From assembly GCA_965661765.1 (NCBI GenBank), contig CBFIFE010000017.1, positions 1-46,357 of the forward strand: a stretch of DNA of 46,357 nt. Direction: 5' to 3'. The notes under the pieces are model-generated. The model worked only from the letters and a program-made list of their open reading frames with translations, had not been told where the DNA came from and ran no database searches. The DNA comes from JBMYZL01 sp965661765. GTDB lineage: Bacteria > Bacteroidota > Bacteroidia > Flavobacteriales_D > Sanyastnellaceae. The position numbers were made by a program, and so were the translations under genes. Shown here one piece after another: positions 35,018 to 43,265 of this stretch. Each line of letters opens with the position of its first letter. Position 1 is the first letter of the stretch.

Positions 35018-36049
35018 ATGAACGTTTGCTTTATTATGTACCCCTGGGAGCACATCACGCCCCAGTCGGACAGCACGTTGCGGATGATCCATGAGTGTGT
35101 CATTCGCGGCCATCGTGTGGCCATCACCACCAGTGCGAACCTGACGATTCGCGATTCACTCACCATGTCGTTTTGCCGACTGTTTGACGATGGCGTCAAG
35201 CCTTCGAAGACCATCGAGACATTCTACAAGCAAGCGAAGTTTCGAGAACAGATGTTGCCGCTGGCGGGCTTCGACGTGATTTTCATGCGGGCGAATCCGC
35301 CTTTGGATGCAACGGTGCTGAATTTCTTGGACAGCGTCAAAGATGAAGTGTTGATTGTGAACAATGTGTTGGGGCTGCGCGAGGCGAACAACAAATTGTA
35401 CACCGCCGCGATGAATGACGAGTCACACACCATCACGCCGCGCACCTATGTGAGCAAGAACAAAGATTACTTGTTGAAGGTGATCCAGGATGGCGACGCC
35501 CCGAAAATGATCATGAAGCCGTTGAATGGGTTTGGCGGAAGCGGGGTGATTGTCATCGAGAAGGATGCCATGCAAAATGTGAACTCCTTGTTGGATTTTT
35601 ACATCACAGGAAAAGGCGGCGAAACGAATTATGTGATTCTCCAAGACTACGTGGAGGGGGCAGACCAAGGCGACATCCGCGTGCTGATGTTGCATGGGGA
35701 ACCCATCGGCGCGATGCGCAGGGTGCCAGCTCCGGGCGATGCCAGAAGCAACGTCCATGCAGGGGGAACCGTGCACAAGCACAATTTGACCAAGGAGGAG
35801 TTGCGGGTTTGCCAACTGATTGGGCCCAAGCTCGTCAAAGATGGGTTGTATTTTGTAGGGCTCGACCTGATCGGCGGGAAGCTCATTGAGGTGAATGTTC
35901 TGAGCCCCGGTGGCATCGTCAACATCAACCGCCTGAACAAGGTGAAGTTGCAAAGGCGGATCATCGATTGGGCTGAGGACATGATTCGCCATCGGACCTG
36001 GGCCGAATCGCGGCGTTTCGAATTGAAAAAAACCGTTTCCGACGCGTGA
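35018..36049 (+). CDS. Glutathione-synthetase-like ATP-grasp ligase
   Basis: A 343-residue protein with the prokaryotic glutathione synthetase (GshB) layout: an N-terminal Rossmann-like part with FIMYPWEHITPQSDST and DVIFMRANPP, then an ATP-grasp domain with KPLNGFGGSGV, DQGDIRVLM, ARSNVHAGG and LIEVNVLSPGG. These match the ATP loop, Mg2+ ligands and glycine-rich loop of the family. GshB joins gamma-glutamylcysteine and glycine, but no gshA-type ligase is in the window and the partner gene is a peptidase fusion, so the real substrates may differ. It overlaps the next gene by four bases (GTGA, 36046-36049) and has its own good promoter. The start ATG 35018 is clear. Confidence 0.85.
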   Translation: MNVCFIMYPWEHITPQSDSTLRMIHECVIRGHRVAITTSANLTIRDSLTMSFCRLFDDGVKPSKTIETFYKQAKFREQMLPLAGFDVIFMRANPPLDATVLNFLDSVKDEVLIVNNVLGLREANNKLYTAAMNDESHTITPRTYVSKNKDYLLKVIQDGDAPKMIMKPLNGFGGSGVIVIEKDAMQNVNSLLDFYITGKGGETNYVILQDYVEGADQGDIRVLMLHGEPIGAMRRVPAPGDARSNVHAGGTVHKHNLTKEELRVCQLIGPKLVKDGLYFVGLDLIGGKLIEVNVLSPGGIVNINRLNKVKLQRRIIDWAEDMIRHRTWAESRRFELKKTVSDA

Positions 36050-38058
36050 GCACTGTGTTGCGATTGACCAGCGCCGAGATCATTGACCGGATCCGCGCAG
36101 GTCGTGACTTTGAAGCCATTGCCACCGATACTGGGCTGCGAATTCGAATCTCGGATTACGTTCCGTTCGTGTGCACGGCGATTCATGCAGGCGGCCGCAT
36201 GCGCCATGAGCTGCAGTTGAAATGCGTTCTGGACGATTTCGAGCGCTGGCAGGAAGAAGATCCAGATACGGACACCTTCATCAGCCCGATGCCGATCACC
36301 GTGGTGGGAACCGATTCCCGCTACGAATACGATTTGAACCGCGCTCCGGGGTCGGCAGTGTATGAAGAGGCTTGGGGAAAACGGGTTTGGTCTCGGCCCT
36401 TGACGAAAGCCGAAAAACAGCGCAGTCTGGCCAAGCACGAGCGGTTTTACAAAGTCATGCACGCCCTTGTCGCAGCGCTTGAACAGCGATTTGGCGCCTG
36501 CGTGGTGTATGACATTCACAGCTACAATTGGCGGCGATGGGAGCGGGAAGTGCCGACCTGGAATTTGGGCTCCGAAAAGCTGGACGCCCGTTGGGCGAAT
36601 GAAGTCACCGCGTTTGCCGATGGCTTGAGCGCCCAAGAGCTCCCGCATGACATTTCGAGCCTTTGTGCCGTGAACGATGTGTTCCAAGGACGGGGGTACA
36701 ACCTGGCTTATCTGACCGAACATTTTGAGCACACGCTGGTGTTGGCCACGGAGGTGTCGAAGGTGTACTGCAACGAAGAAACTGGGGAGCGATATCCAGC
36801 CATCGTGCGTGCTGTGCAGGCGGCTTTGAAGCAGGCTGTGATCGATCATGCATGGGCTTTCGCCAAACGCCACACGTCCCACCGTTCCCCAGAAGCGGCC
36901 GGCCTCCTGTCCTCGGAGCCGACCGATGCACTCCGCGAGGTGGACCGGCAGTTGTACAATCTGGTGAAAGATTTTGAGGTCCTCAACTTCGTCAATCCCA
37001 TCAACATCGCCTCCGAGCGCAAGGCGTTCTTCGCCGCGAAGGCGGCCACGAATCCCCAGTTTGAATACCGGCCTTTGATGCTCGACCCCTTCGACCTCAA
37101 GCGCCGGTTGCTCAGAATTCCAGTCGAGACCATTGCCGATGACGCCATTCGGGGCCTCTATGAGTCCACGATCAGTGCTTACCTGGACAAGGTGGATCTT
37201 CTTTCCACCCTCGGCACCCCCGATTTCTTGTACAATTCGTTGCGTTATTACGGCCGGCCGACAGACGATGACATGCGCAACGCCCAGTACTTGCTGCACT
37301 TGCCAGCCGTGGCGGATGAATTGCGTCCAGAAAAACGCGTCGGAACGGATGAGGCACGCCAAGCCTTCATTGACGGGATGGCCGCCTATGGTTTCAAGGG
37401 AAAGGTTCAAGTCACCTCCAGAATTGTGGCCGATGCCATGGTCAACAACAGCGAACGAAAGGTCCTCATCAAAAAGGGGGCGACCTTCCGGCCGAAGGAA
37501 CTTCGATACCTCGTTCACCACGAAATCGGTGTGCACATGGTCACCACCATGAACGCAGCCGCACAGCCTCTCAAACTGATGGGGATTGGCACCCGGGTGT
37601 CCACCCGCACGCAGGAGGGACTCGCGGTTTTGGCGGAATATTTGTCCGGCAACACAACGCTCAAGCGACTCAAGGAACTCGCCTACCGCGTTGTCGCTGT
37701 CGAGATGATGGTGCAAGGTGAGGACTTTGTTGAAGTGTACCGCCACTTGACCCATGAACTCGACATGCCGGCGATGGATGCCTTCAACTTGACGACGCGC
37801 GTTTTCCGCGGTGGCGGTCTGACGAAAGACTACCTCTACTTGCAGGGCTTGCGAGAGGTTTTCGGGCTTTGGCGAGAGCAGGCAGACCTTTCACCGCTGC
37901 TCATCGGCAAATGTTCCATGGCCTATTATGACACCTTGGAAGAAATGATGCAGCGCGGGATGTTGCACCCGCCCAAATACGTGCCATTGCCTTTCCAGGA
38001 GCCAAGCCCTGAGCGGAATGATCCGATTTTTGAATACATCGTTTCAGGAATCAAGTGA
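36046..38058 (+). CDS. N-formylglutamate amidohydrolase-like domain fused to DUF1704 (QEGLA) metallopeptidase
   Basis: A 670-residue two-domain protein without signal peptide. Residues about 35-290 look like N-formylglutamate amidohydrolase: H47 in TAIHAGG, the DSRYEYDLNR motif (90-99) and DIHSYN (156-161) are the expected metal and substrate positions. Residues about 310-645 are DUF1704/TIGR02421: H492-E493-x3-H497 (HEIGVH) and Q523-E524-G-L-A527 supply the predicted zinc ligands and base. Bacterial members are often called flavohemoglobin expression-modulating QEGLA proteins. The eukaryotic homologue MATCAP removes the C-terminal tyrosine of tubulin, so a carboxypeptidase activity is plausible. 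The GTG start overlaps the ATP-grasp stop, which ties the two together. Substrate unknown. Confidence 0.88.
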   Translation: MSTVLRLTSAEIIDRIRAGRDFEAIATDTGLRIRISDYVPFVCTAIHAGGRMRHELQLKCVLDDFERWQEEDPDTDTFISPMPITVVGTDSRYEYDLNRAPGSAVYEEAWGKRVWSRPLTKAEKQRSLAKHERFYKVMHALVAALEQRFGACVVYDIHSYNWRRWEREVPTWNLGSEKLDARWANEVTAFADGLSAQELPHDISSLCAVNDVFQGRGYNLAYLTEHFEHTLVLATEVSKVYCNEETGERYPAIVRAVQAALKQAVIDHAWAFAKRHTSHRSPEAAGLLSSEPTDALREVDRQLYNLVKDFEVLNFVNPINIASERKAFFAAKAATNPQFEYRPLMLDPFDLKRRLLRIPVETIADDAIRGLYESTISAYLDKVDLLSTLGTPDFLYNSLRYYGRPTDDDMRNAQYLLHLPAVADELRPEKRVGTDEARQAFIDGMAAYGFKGKVQVTSRIVADAMVNNSERKVLIKKGATFRPKELRYLVHHEIGVHMVTTMNAAAQPLKLMGIGTRVSTRTQEGLAVLAEYLSGNTTLKRLKELAYRVVAVEMMVQGEDFVEVYRHLTHELDMPAMDAFNLTTRVFRGGGLTKDYLYLQGLREVFGLWREQADLSPLLIGKCSMAYYDTLEEMMQRGMLHPPKYVPLPFQEPSPERNDPIFEYIVSGIK

Positions 38059-38194
38059 GGGGGAGGGAACAGGTTTGAGGGAAGAGGCTTGAGGGAGGAG
38101 GGAGGAGGGAACAGGTTTGAGGGTGGAGGTTTGAGGGTGGAGGGAAGAGGTTTGAGGGTGGAGGGTTCAGGGTGGAGGGTTCAGGGTTGAGGAC
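38059..38194 (+). repeat. Degenerate G-rich tandem repeat
   Basis: About eight imperfect copies built around AGGTTTGAGGG with linkers such as AAGA and TGG; later copies read AGGGTTCAGGG. The plus strand is almost free of C. It fills the gap between the convergent DUF1704 gene and the GT87-like gene, and the stop codon of the latter (38181-38183) is inside the last copies. No terminator hairpin was seen here. Confidence 0.85.
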
Positions 38195-39479
38195 GCCGGA
38201 GATCGAGTGTGAGAACGGTCAGCGTGATGCCGTATTCGATGATGAGCCACAGAACAGGCGGTATCGCGGAGGGTCCGTAGTGCAAGTAGCTGAGCCAGGA
38301 GAGTGTGGCCCAAACCCAAGGCCAGCGCTGCCCCGCTGCTAGGCCCAGCATGAGCGGGTACAACAAGTACCATGGGTGAATGGTCGTGGCGCACAGCAGC
38401 AGCGCACCGATGGCCAGTGCCCCTCGGGCTCGCCAATCCCCGGGTTGTTCACGGAGCCCGATGACCAGTGCAGCGGCCAGGCCCACCATCAGAAGCAAAG
38501 GACCAATGGTGGCAATGGGGTTGTAGCCGATGAGCCAGGTGCCGATGCCACGGACCAGAAAATACAGGCTTGCGTTGAACTCGAAGGTATGGGCAAAAAG
38601 GCCCATGCTCTCGAACGCACCACCAACACCTGTGAGGAGGAAAGGAATGCCCAGCGCCAGAAGCCAAGCGGTGCCGATGAGGAAGGCGCTGCGGCGGGCT
38701 TGGGGCTGAAGCGTTCGGAGCCAAGCTGGCAAGACGAGAACCGGGAAGACTTTCGTCGCGATGGCCAGTGCGAAGGCTGTGGCCGCTGCGGGGATGCGGC
38801 GTGGAACCTTCGAGAGAACGAGGGCCAGGAGGGCAATGGCGAGAATGTCTGCATGGCCGCTGACGATGCCCTCGTGAATCACGAAGGGGTGCAATGCCCA
38901 AGTGGCGAGGAGGAGGAGGGGGACGCGGCCTCGGGCGAATTGGGTGAGGGCCAGTGCCTCGGCGCCGAAGAGGACGAGCCGCCATCGGAGGAGCCAGGCT
39001 TCTGGACTCGGCTGACCGAAGTGAAGCAAGGCGAAGATGTACTGGGCAACAGGAGGGTAAATGGCACGGTAATTTGCGCTGTTCATGCCCGCAAGCAGTG
39101 CCCGTGCGGTCTCGGAGAGCCCCTCGATGGAGTGAGCGGAAGGGGGATGGGCGAACGGGGTTTGGCCTTCAGAAAGCAGCCAGCCATCCCAGGCATAACG
39201 CATCCAATCTTCGCTCAAAAGCGGCGCTGTCAAAAACAGGAACGGCAGGCGGTTCAGCAGCCCCATCGCCAGCCAGGTGTTTCGAGCGATGCCAGCGATC
39301 GGCGCCAGGCGGTAGAGGGCTCCCCACAGGACCACAGCGGCCCCATAGGCCCCGAGCAACGTCACTGCATTCGTTCTCGGAACGCCAGCCAGTCCGACAA
39401 CCAAGCCGAACTGCACTGTCGCCAACAGCCACCAAAGGCGCCAGGCGTTTGCGGCGCTCAACGTGACCAGGCGACCCAT
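38181..39479 (-). CDS. Polytopic GT87-like (DUF2029) mannosyltransferase
   Basis: A 432-residue membrane protein with roughly ten hydrophobic helices, resembling GT87/DUF2029 enzymes that use polyprenyl-phosphate sugars as donors. The acidic pair in LLSEDWMRYAWDGWLL in the first periplasmic loop, then YPPVAQYIF and SGHADILA, are typical of GT-C enzymes. ATG 39479 is chosen; an open frame continues upstream inside the GT2 gene but is a shadow. It overlaps the end of the CESA-like gene by 22 bases, so the two are coupled. The last residues (RRPQP) are encoded by the G-rich repeat. The sugar is not determined. Confidence 0.82.
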   Translation of the reverse strand: MGRLVTLSAANAWRLWWLLATVQFGLVVGLAGVPRTNAVTLLGAYGAAVVLWGALYRLAPIAGIARNTWLAMGLLNRLPFLFLTAPLLSEDWMRYAWDGWLLSEGQTPFAHPPSAHSIEGLSETARALLAGMNSANYRAIYPPVAQYIFALLHFGQPSPEAWLLRWRLVLFGAEALALTQFARGRVPLLLLATWALHPFVIHEGIVSGHADILAIALLALVLSKVPRRIPAAATAFALAIATKVFPVLVLPAWLRTLQPQARRSAFLIGTAWLLALGIPFLLTGVGGAFESMGLFAHTFEFNASLYFLVRGIGTWLIGYNPIATIGPLLLMVGLAAALVIGLREQPGDWRARGALAIGALLLCATTIHPWYLLYPLMLGLAAGQRWPWVWATLSWLSYLHYGPSAIPPVLWLIIEYGITLTVLTLDLRRPQP

Positions 39480-40843
39480 GCGTAGCCTGTGGCGATGAGG
39501 GCATGAAACGGGACGAGGCCCCACTCTCCACTGTGAATTCCCCAGGCCACGCCGGCGCCGAACCAAAGCACATGGGTCCATTCGGAGAATGCGAATCCGG
39601 CCCGGGAGATGCTCAGTGGCGCCGCAGCGCCGGCCTTTGGGGTTCGGACGAACTCGGCTTGGCGACGGCGCCAGCCTGCCAGCGCGGCTTGGGCATTGTG
39701 GTAGGTCGTGCCCGAGCCGAGGGCCAGCATGGCCAGCATCCTCAGCGGGAAATGACCGGTGTTCGCGCGGCGGCGAGCGGCGATGAGGTAAAGCGCCACG
39801 AACATCGACAAGGTCAAGCTGAAAATCATGCCGATTCGCAACGGGATGTTGCTGAAGCGCGTGGCCTCGATGAGCAGGGGAACGCTGGCTGTGGTCATCA
39901 GCCAAACTGGGATGTGAATCGAACTCGCCAGCAGCATGGCCGTGGCATGAAACCGCAGGCGTCCCGATGGAAGGTGCCGGCGAACGCTTCGAAGGTGTTT
40001 GGCCGCACAGGCGGCTCCGCCTTGGGTCCATCGCCGTTGCTGAGCAAGGTAAGCCGGCATGGCAGCGGGCAACTCGGCCGGGGCGCCGATGTCATCAGCG
40101 TACACGATGGTCCAGCCGGCCAACTGGGCGCGGATGCTCAAGTCGAGGTCTTCAGCGAGCGTATCGTGAGACCAGCCGCCGGCAGCTTCGATCGCGGCTT
40201 GGCGCCAGACGCCAGCCGTGCCGTTGAAGGAATTCCAACAACCGAGACGAAACCTTCCCTCCTGCTCTACCGCGAAGTGGGCGTCAAGGTTGAGCGCCTG
40301 CACAGACGTCAGGATCGACTGGGCCGGATTGAGGTGGTCCCAACGCGCTTGGACGGCCGCAACGAGGGGGGTTGCAACCAAACGCGGCACAGCCCGAACC
40401 AGAAAATCACGGTTTGGCACAAAGTCCGCGTCAAATATGGCGACAACGGCTTCGGCCGGGACCGGAGCGGCAGCAAGGGCTCCTGCCTTGAATCCTTGGC
40501 GATCGGAACGCCGGAGATGGGTGAAGCGATTCGGCCCCCGATGGTTTGCGAGCCACTCTCCCACCAGCTGGGGGGTGTGGTCGGTGGAGTCGTCCAGGAT
40601 TTGGACTTCCAGGGCCACAGGCCACTCCAAGGCAGCCACGGCATCCAACAACCGGATGACCACCGCGGGCTCATTGTACAGCGGCAACTGCACCACCACC
40701 GGCGGCAGTGCAGGCGGAAGTGGGGCTGGCCTGGTGCCTCCTTCGGGCGCAGAAGCGCGCATCAACTGCCAGTGCACCCAAGCCTGGTAGAACAAGAAGG
40801 CGCCCGACAGAAAGTACACCAAGGAGAGCAGGACGATGGTCAT
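39458..40843 (-). CDS. CESA-like membrane glycosyltransferase, GT2
   Basis: A 461-residue GT2 enzyme of the cellulose/glucomannan-synthase type. An N-terminal membrane helix (about 3-25) precedes the catalytic domain with LPLYNE, DDSTDHT, the DADF motif, the AEDLDLS acidic pair and QQRRW (QxxRW), that is, the complete D, D, D, QxxRW set. Several C-terminal helices follow (about 300-460). Such enzymes usually make beta-linked glycans or glycolipids in the inner membrane. It overlaps the upstream DPM-like GT2 gene by four bases (ATGA, 40840-40843). No BcsB or PilZ partner is present. Confidence 0.88.
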   Translation of the reverse strand: MTIVLLSLVYFLSGAFLFYQAWVHWQLMRASAPEGGTRPAPLPPALPPVVVQLPLYNEPAVVIRLLDAVAALEWPVALEVQILDDSTDHTPQLVGEWLANHRGPNRFTHLRRSDRQGFKAGALAAAPVPAEAVVAIFDADFVPNRDFLVRAVPRLVATPLVAAVQARWDHLNPAQSILTSVQALNLDAHFAVEQEGRFRLGCWNSFNGTAGVWRQAAIEAAGGWSHDTLAEDLDLSIRAQLAGWTIVYADDIGAPAELPAAMPAYLAQQRRWTQGGAACAAKHLRSVRRHLPSGRLRFHATAMLLASSIHIPVWLMTTASVPLLIEATRFSNIPLRIGMIFSLTLSMFVALYLIAARRRANTGHFPLRMLAMLALGSGTTYHNAQAALAGWRRRQAEFVRTPKAGAAAPLSISRAGFAFSEWTHVLWFGAGVAWGIHSGEWGLVPFHALIATGYAWVAWSR

Positions 40844-41589
40844 GGGGACTTCGGGTTGAATGCTGGATTCGCAGGCCGATGTCTGGTTGCCCAGTGGTGC
40901 ACGAAGATGGTCCGCAAAATCTTGTAACCCGCGCCAAAGGTACCACGCAGGGTGCCACTGACTTTCGATTCGCCCGCAATTCTCTCCCGGTAATCAACGG
41001 GAACTTCCAGGGTTCGGATGCCAAGCCTGGCGGCCTTGACTTGCATCTCAACCGTCCAGCCGTAGTTGCGATCCACCATTTGGAGCTGCGCCAAGGCCTC
41101 CCTTCGGATGATGCGAAAAGGGCCAAGATCTGTGAATCGCACGCCATAAAGGATTCTGATCAGCCATGTGGCCAAGGCGTTTCCGAACCGCTGGGCAGGC
41201 ATGAGGGATCGTCCGGTTTGCTGACCCAACACACGCGAGCCGAGCACAAAGTCAGCTTCCCCGCGAACCAGCGGCTCCAGCAGCGTGTCCAGTTGCTCAG
41301 GGTAGTCGCTGAAGTCGCCATCGATGAATGCCAACACATCCGGTGGTCCAGCCTCCGTCCGATTCAGCGCATGGTCAATCCCAAGCAGGCAAGCTGCTCC
41401 GTAGCCTCGCTCTGGCTGATGGAGCACGACGGCCCCACCTGCACGTGCCACTTCCGCCGTTCCATCTGTGGACCCATTGTCCACAACAAGAATGTGGCGG
41501 ATGGACGCCCTTGGCAAGGCACCCAAAACGTGCGGCAAAGACTCGGCTTCATTCAGGGCCGGGATGATCACGTCCACTTTCAGCGACAT
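40840..41589 (-). CDS. DPM1-like glycosyltransferase, GT2 (polyprenyl-phosphate sugar synthase type)
   Basis: A 249-residue soluble-looking GT2 enzyme. It has DVIIPALNEAESL, DNGSTDGTAEV, the donor-binding FIDGDFSDYPEQL, GSRVLG and the acceptor-side RDNYGW-like segment DRNYGWTVEMQVKA. This is the pattern of polyprenyl-phosphate mannose or glucose synthases, which load a sugar onto a lipid carrier; a C-terminal membrane anchor is missing. It would supply the donor for the GT87-like enzyme downstream, an inference from families and order. ATG 41589 is chosen over TTG 41607. Confidence 0.85.
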   Translation of the reverse strand: MSLKVDVIIPALNEAESLPHVLGALPRASIRHILVVDNGSTDGTAEVARAGGAVVLHQPERGYGAACLLGIDHALNRTEAGPPDVLAFIDGDFSDYPEQLDTLLEPLVRGEADFVLGSRVLGQQTGRSLMPAQRFGNALATWLIRILYGVRFTDLGPFRIIRREALAQLQMVDRNYGWTVEMQVKAARLGIRTLEVPVDYRERIAGESKVSGTLRGTFGAGYKILRTIFVHHWATRHRPANPAFNPKSP

Positions 41590-41632
41590 GGCCGCGAAGT
41601 TCGTCAATCCCGCGCTATCCCCCGACGGTTCC

Positions 41633-41965
41633 TCAAGCCAAACGTGGCTGCAACCCCAACAGGGCTGCCAAGGCTGCGCGCCAGTCCCAGCGCTGAGCAG
41701 TCATCGGAGAAGTCTGGGCGACCGGTCGAGGCGCAGGTCCCGGCGCTTGCGGCTCGTTTGGCGAGACAGGGCCGTCGAGGGCAGCCGTTCGCGCCGCCAC
41801 GTGACAGCTCCCTGCGCAGCAACTGCCGGGAACATCCCGTTCAATACAGCGGGTCTCTGCGATCGCTGTGCGGTTCTCAAAAAAATGAGCCACCTCGGCG
41901 AGTTTCAACCCGCTGTTGAGCATGAGCAGTCCTCCAAAGGACAAGAAAATGAGCCACTTGATCAT
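41633..41965 (-). CDS. Small exported cysteine-rich protein, CCxGxCH motif
   Basis: A 110-residue protein with an N-terminal membrane or signal segment (MIKWLIFLSFGGLLMLN), then NRTAIAETRC, ERDVPGSCCAGSCHV, and a Pro/Ala-rich tail. The spacing N-x3-IAE-x2-C, then RD-x-P and C-x-G-x-C-H resembles small Bacteroidota periplasmic proteins with a C-x-GKC motif, for which metal binding is suspected. It is 43 bases upstream of the DPM-like gene on the same strand. Function unknown; cysteines C40, C49, C50 and C54 are candidate metal ligands. A TTTTG and TATTTGG pair upstream (within 41966-42005) may be a promoter. Confidence 0.65.
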   Translation of the reverse strand: MIKWLIFLSFGGLLMLNSGLKLAEVAHFFENRTAIAETRCIERDVPGSCCAGSCHVAARTAALDGPVSPNEPQAPGPAPRPVAQTSPMTAQRWDWRAALAALLGLQPRLA

Positions 41966-42050
41966 GCGGCCAAATAACGGGCGATTGCACCCGACAAAAC
42001 ATGACGCTCCTCACCTTCCCGTCTTCCGGACAAGGTCAGGTGTGAAGCCC

Positions 42051-43238
42051 TCAGCGGTAGACCATCAAAGCGGCTTCGATGCAAGCCACGGCCCGGTGAA
42101 TCTCCGGCAAATCCAGGACATACGCCATCCGCACTTCATCATGTCCGAGACCGGGCGTTGCGTAAAACCCTGAATTCGGCGCCAGCATGACTGTTGCTCC
42201 ATCGTGCGAAAACGACTCGAGGAGCCACTGGCAAAAGCGGTCGGCATTGTCAATCGGCAAGCGTGCGACAGCGTAAAACGCTCCACCAGGTCGTGGGCAA
42301 ACCACACCATCGATCGCACTCAACCCATCGACCAACGCATCCCGCCGCGCCTTGTACAATCCCCGCACGCCGTCGAAGTAGGCGGCGTCTGTGGCCAGTG
42401 CCGCTTCCGATGCAATCTGGGCGAGGGTTGGGGGGCTCAACCGGGCCATGGCAAACTTCATTGCCGCCCGCCGGACCTCCGGGTTTCTGGTGACCATCGC
42501 GCCGATTCGTGCGCCACACATGCTGTAGCGTTTGGACACACTGTCCACGAGGATGGCGTTCTCTTCCAATCCAGGAAAGGTCAAGACGCTCCTCGGTGTT
42601 TCTCCTTCATAAGTAAACTCCCGGTAGACCTCGTCTGCGAACAAATACAGATCATTTTCTTTCACCAGCGAGGCCAAGGCCTGCATCGCATCGTCTGCAT
42701 AGATCTTGCCTGTGGGATTGCCGGGGTTGCAGACCAAAATGGCCTTGGTCCGCTCGGTGATGGCCGCCGCAAAATCATCCATCGGCGGCAGCGCAAACCC
42801 GTCCTCAATTCGCGCTGTCACCGGCACGATTCGCACGCCTGCCATGGTCGCAAAGCCATTGTAGTTTGCATAAAACGGCTCCGGGATGATGACCTCGTCC
42901 CCCGGATTCAGGCAAGACATGAAAGCAAACATGAGTGCCTCCGACCCCCCTGTGGTGACCAAAATCTCGTCCGCTGACACCTGAACCCCGACCGAAGCAT
43001 AGTAGTGTGCGAGGCCATCGCGGTAGCTGGCAAAGCCCTCGCTCGGGCTGTACTCAATGACTGACTGCTCGAGGTTTCGCATGGCGTCAAGCGCTGGTTG
43101 CGGAGAAGCAATGTCTGGCTGACCGATGTTCAGGTGGATGACATGGCGGCCAGCGGCCTTGGCAGCGTTCGCAAACGGCGCGAGCTTTCGGATGGGGCTG
43201 TCAGGCATCTGTTGCCCTTTGATGGAGATTGTCGGCAT
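42051..43238 (-). CDS. Aminotransferase class I/II, PLP-dependent (aspartate aminotransferase-like)
   Basis: A 395-residue fold type I aminotransferase. NIGQPDIASP near the N-terminus, the TTGGSEAL cofactor loop, CNPGNPTGKIY, ADEVYREF and the PLP lysine in SVSKRYSMCGARIG are all in place, as is the C-terminal arginine region in HDEVRMAYVLD. It belongs to the AspC-like/AlaT group; the exact donor cannot be told. ATG 43238 is chosen because upstream codons are not family-like and a perfect -7 element (43258-43265) sits between them and this start. Transcribed alone, with no clear terminator. Confidence 0.93.
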   Translation of the reverse strand: MPTISIKGQQMPDSPIRKLAPFANAAKAAGRHVIHLNIGQPDIASPQPALDAMRNLEQSVIEYSPSEGFASYRDGLAHYYASVGVQVSADEILVTTGGSEALMFAFMSCLNPGDEVIIPEPFYANYNGFATMAGVRIVPVTARIEDGFALPPMDDFAAAITERTKAILVCNPGNPTGKIYADDAMQALASLVKENDLYLFADEVYREFTYEGETPRSVLTFPGLEENAILVDSVSKRYSMCGARIGAMVTRNPEVRRAAMKFAMARLSPPTLAQIASEAALATDAAYFDGVRGLYKARRDALVDGLSAIDGVVCPRPGGAFYAVARLPIDNADRFCQWLLESFSHDGATVMLAPNSGFYATPGLGHDEVRMAYVLDLPEIHRAVACIEAALMVYR

Positions 43239-43257
43239 GGCGTGGGATTCGTCTGGG

Positions 43258-43265
43258 CAAAAATA
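43258..43265 (-). promoter_or_regulatory. Promoter -7 element of the aminotransferase gene (TATTTTTG)
   Basis: The minus-strand octamer TATTTTTG is an exact TAnnTTTG match, ending 19 bases before the ATG at 43238. No TTTG box is present at the standard upstream distance. Confidence 0.6.

Noticed and set aside
35647..37755. A 702-codon open frame on the minus strand, opposite the DUF1704 gene
   Set aside because: It is a shadow of the GC-rich coding gene on the plus strand; it has low-complexity, His-rich composition, no family motifs, and crosses both plus-strand genes.
38059..38194. CRISPR array
   Set aside because: Units are short, degenerate and contiguous, without spacers of regular length, and no cas genes are present.
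38376..40927. Long plus-strand frames (369 and 474 codons) across the glycosyltransferase genes
   Set aside because: They lie antisense to clear GT genes with intact motifs, and the products are Arg/Gly/Gln-rich with no recognisable fold.
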